A DNA stretch of 64,000 nt from Actinocorallia sp039871655. GTDB lineage: Bacteria > Actinomycetota > Actinomycetes > Streptosporangiales > Streptosporangiaceae. The notes below the pieces were generated by a model. That model worked only from the letters and a program-made list of their open reading frames with translations, had not been told where the DNA came from and searched no databases. The position numbers and the translations under genes are program-made. Of this stretch, positions 59,226 to 64,000 are shown one piece after another (positions within the stretch are counted from its first letter, which is position 1; each line of letters begins with the position of its first letter). The DNA is taken from assembly GCF_039871655.1 (NCBI RefSeq), contig NZ_JBDPLZ010000006.1, forward strand, positions 124,001 through 188,000, in the 5' to 3' direction.

Positions 59226-59843
59226 GTGACGACCTTCCCCATCCACAGGAGCATCCTGCTGCTGGACATCGAGAGTTCCACCAGCCGCAGCAACCCCGTC
59301 AAGGAACAGCTGCGCGAGCAGCTCTACCGGATGCTCGACGACTCCCTCGCCTTCGCCGGCGTGGACGACAAGCACCGGGAGCACTACGAGGACCGGGGCG
59401 ACGGCGTGATGGCCCTGATCCATCCGGCCGACGAGATCCCCAAATGCCACCTCATCAGCCGCCTCGTCCCGTCTCTGACCCAGGCCCTTGTGGACTACAA
59501 CGCGTCGCTGCCGTGGGAGGAATCGCTGCGCCGGAGCATGCGCCTGCGGGTGGCCGTCCACGCCGGCGAGATCCACCGGGACGACAGGGGTTTCTTCGGC
59601 GAGGCCCTGGACGTCGCCTGCCGCCTTCTGGACAACAAGAGGTTCAAACGCTCTCTCGCGACCAGCTCCGACCCCCTGGCCCTGGTCGTCTCCGAAGACC
59701 TCTACTGGAACACGGTCCACCACGAGTACGACGGTCTGCGGCCCCGCGACTTCACCCGCGACATCCGGGTGACGGTCGGGGGCCGCACCCATCACGGATG
59801 GCTGAAGATCCCCACCCCCCTGGCCAGCTCGGGCATCGCCTGA
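59226..59843 (+). CDS. Class III nucleotidyl-cyclase-like protein
   Basis: 205 residues, one domain. SILLLDIESSTSRSN (Asp14, metal 1), HYEDRGDGVMALIHP (Asp59, metal 2) and RVAVHAGEIHRDDRGFFGEALDVACRLLDNKR (the IHxGxxxxxxxGxxGxxVNxAARL-like block) follow the cyclase homology order; LVVSEDLYWNTV is the closing block. Both metal-binding Asp are kept; base-selecting residues cannot be called. No sensor, transmembrane or effector part is fused. Solo proteins of this type are frequent in actinobacteria and include predicted defence second-messenger enzymes. GTG at 59226. A terminator and a second DUF397 gene follow. Confidence 0.75.
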   Translation: MTTFPIHRSILLLDIESSTSRSNPVKEQLREQLYRMLDDSLAFAGVDDKHREHYEDRGDGVMALIHPADEIPKCHLISRLVPSLTQALVDYNASLPWEESLRRSMRLRVAVHAGEIHRDDRGFFGEALDVACRLLDNKRFKRSLATSSDPLALVVSEDLYWNTVHHEYDGLRPRDFTRDIRVTVGGRTHHGWLKIPTPLASSGIA

Positions 59844-59911
59844 CCCCAATCCGCGACACGGGTACGTCCTGGCTTGGTCCTGGCTTCCAGGTCCGCTTTC
59901 CTTTCTCAGAA

Positions 59912-59941
59912 GAACCGCCTTCCCACCTGACCAGGCGGTTC
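59912..59941. terminator. Terminator after cyclase-like gene
   Basis: GAACCGCCT-TCCCACCTGACC-AGGCGGTTC, 9-bp stem and 12-base loop, 69 bp after the stop. Confidence 0.7.
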
Positions 59942-59969
59942 GTCTCTGAACAGGGAGGACTTGGAGACC

Positions 59970-60170
59970 ATGAAGCTCAACAGCACCACCCTTCACTGGC
60001 GGAAGAGCAGCCACTGCGCCCTCGCGGACTGCGTCGAGCTCGCCGTGCTCCCCGACCGGATCGCTCTGCGGGACTCCAAGAGCCCCGACCGTGCCCGACT
60101 CGTCATCTCGCGCCTCGCCTTCCGCGCGTTGGCCCGCGAACTCGGCGCGGCTCCACCCACGTACTCGTGA
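59970..60170 (+). CDS. DUF397 protein, second copy
   Basis: 66 residues. LHWRKSSHCALADCVELAVLPDRIALRDSKSPDRARLVISRLAFRALARELG is a DUF397 domain with Cys in CALADCVE at the usual site. The ATG at 59970 is preferred to a TTG at 59961 because GGAG sits 3 bases before it. Separated by a terminator from the cyclase-like gene, so it probably has its own control. It is distant in sequence from the 57570 copy. Confidence 0.85.
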   Translation: MKLNSTTLHWRKSSHCALADCVELAVLPDRIALRDSKSPDRARLVISRLAFRALARELGAAPPTYS

Positions 60171-60237
60171 CCCGGGCCGCCGAGCACGCCCCACACGGCA
60201 CGCCGGTTTCCCGGCGCAGGCCACGCGGCGGACGGCC

Positions 60238-60284
60238 GCAGGGCTCCTGCTTCCCGCCGAAGCACGGCGAGACAGGAGCCCTGC
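60238..60284. terminator. Bidirectional hairpin between DUF397 and DedA
   Basis: GCAGGGCTCCTG and CAGGAGCCCTGC form a 12-bp stem with an inner GCCG/CGGC pair, in the 205-bp convergent spacer. Confidence 0.65.
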
Positions 60285-60375
60285 CCGACGATCAGGCCGC
60301 TCGGTGAGACGGCTTCCCGCGCAACGGGCAACGCCGCCGCCGCCGACTGAAACGCCCGGCTCCGTCCGCCGGTCC

Positions 60376-60891
60376 TCAGAGGGTGAGAGCCGGGGCTGCG
60401 GCGAAACCGAGCGCCACGCAGACAGGCGCCCACAGGGCGCCGGCCACGACGGACCAGGCCAGGTAGCCGCGCAGCGGCGTGCCGCTCATGCCGCACAGCG
60501 CCGGGACGAGGGTGCGCAGACCGGCGGTGAAACGGGCGATCAGAACGGCCTTGCCGCTGTGACCCGCGATCAGACGCAGGGCGCGGTCGGTGTGGCCGGG
60601 CTTGCGCCAGCGGGCGGGAACCCTACGCAGCAGTCCCTCCTGCCAGCGACGCCCCGCCAGATACCCGGCGAAGTTGCCGGCGACCGCGCCGAGCAGTGCG
60701 GCCACGAGGATCGCCGCGAGCGGAACCCGCTGGTGGTAGGCGAGGATCCCGCCGGCGATCACGGCCGTCTGCCCGGGGACCACCACGCCGATCAGGGGCA
60801 GCGCCGCCTCCAGCGCCGGGATGAACAGCACCATGACCAGCGCCCCCCACATCCCGACGGACGCCGCGTTCGCGGCCAGCCACCCCGTCAT
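60376..60891 (-). CDS. DedA-family protein, short
   Basis: 171 residues. GALVMVLFIPALEAALPLIGVVVPGQTAVIAGGILAYH keeps the DedA core (E, PGQ instead of PGD), and AVLIARFTAGLRTLVPALCGMSG keeps the R-F-x-x-x-x-R-T block. The usual two C-terminal helices are mostly missing; it ends APVCVALGFAAAPALTL. The ATG at 60891 lacks a clear ribosome site. It may be a truncated lipid-transport family member; unlinked to the copy at 53622. Confidence 0.8.
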   Translation of the reverse strand: MTGWLAANAASVGMWGALVMVLFIPALEAALPLIGVVVPGQTAVIAGGILAYHQRVPLAAILVAALLGAVAGNFAGYLAGRRWQEGLLRRVPARWRKPGHTDRALRLIAGHSGKAVLIARFTAGLRTLVPALCGMSGTPLRGYLAWSVVAGALWAPVCVALGFAAAPALTL

Positions 60892-61039
60892 CTCCGCCCC
60901 TCCGCATCGTTTCTCCCGATACGTCAAGGCAACCGGATCCCGTGGTGGAAGTCCCTCCCGCTGATCTCTCTTTCCGAGGTGGCACCAGCACCACCCTTCC
61001 TCCGTCAGCCGCGCGGGTGACGGAGGCGGCCTCGGGAGC

Positions 61040-61474
61040 TCAGCGGTCGGAGGTTTTCTCGGCTCGGCGGAGGCCCATGAACTGGAGTTCGGCGTAGGCG
61101 GCCACCACCACGGCCATGAGCAGCATGAAGGCGACGCCCAGGCCGGTGAGGGGGACCAGGTCGGTCAGGGCGAGGAGGACGAGGCCGACGGCCGACAGGA
61201 CGTTGCCCGTGATGACGAAGGTGACGTGCCGCGGGGGGATACGCGGATGGTCGACGACGAGGACGACGGCCAGCGCCCAGCCGAGCAGGGCGATACCGAG
61301 GGGGATCGCCCAGCTCGTCGGCAGGCCGAGGAGGTCCTCGAGGGGCCGGGCCGCCGCGAGCAGGAGTACGCCTGAGGCGGCGGTGCTCACACCGTCGATC
61401 CACAGGATCCGGCGCAGCAGGGTCGAGGCGTCGGCGGTCGCGGGCTGGTGAAGCGCTCCGGTCTGCGTGCTCAT
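61040..61474 (-). CDS. Small four-helix membrane protein
   Basis: 144 residues with four membrane segments (STAASGVLLLAAAR; SWAIPLGIALLGWALAVVLVV; VTFVITGNVLSAVGLVLLALTDL; LGVAFMLLMAVVVAAYAEL). RRILWIDGVSTAASGVLLL and YAELQFMGLRRA at the ends are typical of an actinobacterial family of unknown role. GAAGGAGGCTTGC precedes the ATG at 61474. Not part of an operon here. Confidence 0.75.
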   Translation of the reverse strand: MSTQTGALHQPATADASTLLRRILWIDGVSTAASGVLLLAAARPLEDLLGLPTSWAIPLGIALLGWALAVVLVVDHPRIPPRHVTFVITGNVLSAVGLVLLALTDLVPLTGLGVAFMLLMAVVVAAYAELQFMGLRRAEKTSDR

Positions 61475-61627
61475 GCAAGCCTCCTTCTCCGTAGGCGGGT
61501 CTCGCCCATCGGCAAGAGCGTGTCACCGCCCCGGCCACGCCCTCAATAACCCGTCAGGTCATCGCCGGGCGGTGCGGGAGAGCCCTGCCGGGCCGGTCCG
61601 GCGGTGCCCGTGTCACGGTGAGACGCG

Positions 61628-61688
61628 AAGAAGACCTCCGCGCGGGGTCCGGAGTTCGGCTCCGTTCCCCCGCTCCGGAGGTCTTCTT
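61628..61688. repeat. Long three-part hairpin upstream of the TnpB-like gene
   Basis: AAGAAGACCTCCG (61628-61640) pairs with CGGAGGTCTTCTT (61676-61688), CGGGG (61643-61647) with CCCCG (61668-61672), and CGGAG (61650-61654) with CTCCG (61660-61664) round a TTCGG loop. In all 23 paired positions in a 61-nt unit. It could be a terminator, a structured RNA, or a transposon-end hairpin. The rest of 61475-62031 has no clear gene. Confidence 0.6.
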
Positions 61689-62031
61689 TCCCGGCCGGGC
61701 GCCCGCGCCGACGCCGACCACGCTCGTGATCATTGCACCCGGTCGCCCGTCGGGGGTATGAGCTGTTGCCGGTCGGGTGTTCAGGAGCGTCCGTGAGGTT
61801 TCTCTGGTCGTCCGTGGACCTCGCGGCGTATCCCGTGCGGCCGGTCTCGGCGGCCGGGTGTCGGTCGCTGGTCTCTCCGGATGCTCGAAGAGGTTTCCGG
61901 GTTTCCCGTCCGTGCCCGCAGCGCCGGGAGTAGGTTGTCTTGCGGTCACACCCGGTGACCTCGGGCAGGTGGGAAGGGGTGCGGTATGCCAGCGATCCAC
62001 GACTGCCGCTCGGCTTCGCGGACGGCCCGGC

Positions 62032-63585
62032 ATGGCTGAGCGAGTGGGGCCGCTGCGGCCGATCACCCCGCCGTTCGTCGCCACCCAGCCCCGGGGCGTG
62101 TCGATCCGCACCCGCCTCAAGAGCCTCACGCCCCGGGACGAGGAGGTGCTGAGCCGGGTGGGTGCGCATCTGGGGTCGTTGGCGGGCCGGGATCTGGCCG
62201 TCCGCTGTGCTGACGGCCTGGCCCACACCGCGCAGCGGTGGGCGGAGCGCAAACGGAAGTTGACCGGTGCATCGTCGTCGCGGTGGGCGGGGTCGATCAC
62301 CAAGGCCACCCACGACCAGTGGGCGCTGTCCCGGCGCTCCCAGGCCGCCCACCTGAGTGACCTGGACGCCGCCATCGACACCATCGGCCGTCGTCTGGCC
62401 CTGCCCCTGGGCGAGAAGGGGAACAAACGCGCCCCGGGCGGCTACCGGTCGCGGAGCGAGTGGTTTCACAAGTCCCGCCGCCTGGCCCTGCTGAAGGAGC
62501 GCCGCGAGAAGGTCAAGGCCGACTTCGCCGCCGGGAGGGTACACGTGGTGCGCGGCGGCCGCGCCCTGGCCCGCACCCGCCACCACCTGCGGGAAGCCGG
62601 TCTGAGCGAGCAGGAGTGGCGGCAGCGGTGGCAGGCGGCCCGCTGGTTCCTGGCCGCCGACGGCGAGAGCGGCAAACGGTACGGCAACGAGACCTTGCGC
62701 ATCACCCCCGACGGGCAGGTCAGCCTCAAACTCCCCGCCCCCCTGGCCGGACTGGCCAACGCCCCCCACGGCCGGTACGTCCTGGCCGCCCGGGTCTCCT
62801 TCGCCCACCGCGGCCGGGAATGGGCGGACCGGGTGGCCGCCGACCGGGCGGTCGCCTACCGCCTGCACCTCGACCCGCAGCGGGGCCGCTGGTACGTGGA
62901 CGCCTCCTGGCAGCGCCCGCCCGTGCAGATCCTCCCCCTGGAGGCGGCACGCGCGGGCGGGATGGTGGCGGTGGACACCAACGCCGACCATCTGGCCGCC
63001 TGGCGCCTGGACGTGCACGGCAACCCGATCGGCAGACCGGAACGCTTCGACTACGACCTGTCCGGTACCGCACAGCACCGGGACGCCCAGCTGCGGCACG
63101 CTCTCACCCGGCTGCTGCACTACACCCGCCGCACCGGCGCCAAAGCGATCGCGATCGAGGACCTGGACTTCACCGACTCCACCACCCGCGAGAAGCACGG
63201 CCGCAACCGCCGCTTCCGCCAGGTCATCTCCGGCATCCCCACCAGCAGGTTGAAGGCCCGCCTGGTGTCGATGGCCGCCGAGCACGATCTCGCCGTGGTG
63301 GCGGTGGATCCGGCCTACACCAGCGTGTGGGGAGCCAGATACTGGCAGAAACCCACCAGCACCACCACGCGCAAGACCACCCGGCACGAGGCCGCGAGCC
63401 TCGTGATCGGGCGACGCGCCCTGGGACACGGCGCCCGGCGTCGGACGGCACCGCCCCCGCATCACCGGAGTGATGGTGCGGGGCATCGGACCGCCCAGGC
63501 CGAACGCCGCGTCCCGGGGCGCGAGGGAACCCGCCCCACCCGCAAGGCTGCGCGGACGCGATCCGCAAAGCCGCCGGGTGTGTGA
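62032..63585 (+). CDS. TnpB-like RNA-guided nuclease, no zinc finger
   Basis: 517 residues. The C-terminal half has RuvC-like motifs: VAVDTNADHLAAWRLDVHGNPIG (Asp), AKAIAIEDLDFTDST (Glu), LAVVAVDPAYTSVWGARYWQ (Asp). The CxxC...CxxC zinc finger that TnpB normally has in RuvC-III is absent. The N-terminal half is a helical REC-like region with RSEWFHKSRRLALLKERREKVKADF. A basic tail of 60 residues closes it. No TnpA gene nearby. ATG at 62032; an earlier short frame starting at 61986 (with GGGAAGGGGTGCGGT upstream) overlaps it and could couple translation. Related actinobacterial proteins are filed as IS200/IS605 accessory proteins. Confidence 0.8.
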   Translation: MAERVGPLRPITPPFVATQPRGVSIRTRLKSLTPRDEEVLSRVGAHLGSLAGRDLAVRCADGLAHTAQRWAERKRKLTGASSSRWAGSITKATHDQWALSRRSQAAHLSDLDAAIDTIGRRLALPLGEKGNKRAPGGYRSRSEWFHKSRRLALLKERREKVKADFAAGRVHVVRGGRALARTRHHLREAGLSEQEWRQRWQAARWFLAADGESGKRYGNETLRITPDGQVSLKLPAPLAGLANAPHGRYVLAARVSFAHRGREWADRVAADRAVAYRLHLDPQRGRWYVDASWQRPPVQILPLEAARAGGMVAVDTNADHLAAWRLDVHGNPIGRPERFDYDLSGTAQHRDAQLRHALTRLLHYTRRTGAKAIAIEDLDFTDSTTREKHGRNRRFRQVISGIPTSRLKARLVSMAAEHDLAVVAVDPAYTSVWGARYWQKPTSTTTRKTTRHEAASLVIGRRALGHGARRRTAPPPHHRSDGAGHRTAQAERRVPGREGTRPTRKAARTRSAKPPGV

Positions 63586-63631
63586 AAGCAGGGGACCAGC
63601 CCGCCCAGCACCGTTCGGGGCAGGCCACTGA

Positions 63632-64000
63632 TCACAGGGCGCTCCTGGACAGTGTTGAGGAACGGTTCAGGAGTTCGGTGATCCGGATGAAGCCGTTCGT
63701 GCCGTGGCCTTGGCCGATGGCGCGGCGGGCCAGGCCTTCGGCGGCGCGCATCACGCCCGCGTCGACGCCGTGGGCTTCGGAGGCCTGAATGATGTGGGCC
63801 ATGGAGGACGCCGCCGAGGTGAGCGGGTTGCCTTCGCCGGAGAAACGGCCGCTGTCCGCTTCTTCGGCCTCCTTCTCGAAGATCGGGGGGAGGATCTGAC
63901 CGATGCCTTTGGCGAACGGGGCCAGTTCCCGTGCGGTGATGCCCTCCGCCCTCGCGACGGCCAAAGCGTGCGCGTAGCCCGTCATGGCGGTCCAGAAGAT
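63632..64000 (-). CDS. Imine reductase/NAD(P)-binding dehydrogenase-like, 5' end outside window
   Basis: The frame is open from the window edge to 63632 and encodes the C-terminal 122 residues: FWTAMTGYAHALAVARAEGITARELAPFAKGIGQILPPIFEKEAEEADSGRFSGEGNPLTSAASSMAHIIQASEAHGVDAGVMRAAEGLARRAIGQGHGTNGFIRITELL. This is the all-helical dimerisation half of actinobacterial imine reductases and related 6-phosphogluconate-dehydrogenase-like enzymes; the Rossmann half lies to the right, outside view. Substrate cannot be stated. Confidence 0.85.
   Translation of the reverse strand: MFWTAMTGYAHALAVARAEGITARELAPFAKGIGQILPPIFEKEAEEADSGRFSGEGNPLTSAASSMAHIIQASEAHGVDAGVMRAAEGLARRAIGQGHGTNGFIRITELLNRSSTLSRSAL

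Noticed and set aside
59226..60170. Complete Pycsar defence system
   Set aside because: No TIR, transmembrane or other cyclic-nucleotide effector gene lies beside the cyclase-like gene.
61543..63486. Long leftward frame opposite the TnpB-like gene
   Set aside because: No domain, and the opposite strand has RuvC motifs in order.

Overview
High-GC DNA (GTG and TTG starts, strong GC at third codon positions) from a filamentous actinomycete. The closest fit is Streptosporangiales, perhaps the Actinomadura/Thermomonosporaceae group. The grounds are the HspR/HAIR-controlled dnaK operon, DUF397 and DUF5753-type XRE proteins, a sigma factor coupled to a CU044_5270-like membrane protein, an ECF41 sigma factor and a DUF3151 protein. 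Genus is inference.

Region 1 (1-17.2 kb) is accessory DNA stacked against a tRNA-Gly(CCC) gene at 17120-17193 (minus strand). The 3' half of that tRNA (about 40 bp) recurs at 1219, 3334, 11404, 13011, 14271 and 15349, always in the same orientation. Each copy has a terminator-like hairpin on its left and, on its right, a conserved leader ending in a paired 11-bp arm-type motif (CTAATGGCACG and variants). Degenerate or partial junctions lie at about 5085, 7865 and 10908. The repeats cut the region into small cassettes without an integrase. Their cargo is a regulator/short-chain dehydrogenase pair, a RidA/WYL pair, a transporter, secreted propeller-like proteins, a GH65 glycosidase, an AbiEii-like toxin pair, a HigBA pair, toxin and antitoxin remnants, an IS256 transposase remnant and a TetR/SnoaL pair. 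This looks like a tandem array of non-autonomous, tRNA-targeted gene cassettes and is the most unusual feature of the window.

Region 2 (17.2-29.1 kb): a thyA-folA-HIT operon faces a nucleotidyltransferase/dCMP-deaminase-like pair. After these come a large membrane Fe-S (HdrD-like) oxidoreductase, three tandem secreted paralogues, a sigma factor/membrane effector pair, and the MltG transglycosylase.

Region 3 (29.4-36.3 kb): the heat-shock operon dnaK-grpE-dnaJ-hspR-clpB, with a HAIR operator upstream and a strong terminator after clpB.

Region 4 (36.4-49.3 kb): an epimerase/ECF41 sigma operon with a recognisable ECF41 promoter, an SDR, a secreted lipase-like hydrolase, a small basic protein behind a strong promoter and long leader, a GntR-ABC transporter operon with its own palindrome, a TetR gene with twin palindromes, a PhoD-like phosphatase, a TPR protein and a NYN-domain protein.

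Region 5 (49.5-57.6 kb): a one-polypeptide sigma-like/zinc-finger/membrane/extracellular fusion, then housekeeping genes pyrE, a DedA gene, fba, DUF3151 and purA. The purA leader can fold into a pseudoknot.

Region 6 (57.6-64 kb): an XRE-DUF5753/DUF397 pair diverging from a class III cyclase-like protein and a second DUF397, another DedA gene, a solitary TnpB-like nuclease with D-E-D residues but no zinc finger, and the 3' part of an imine-reductase-like gene running off the end.
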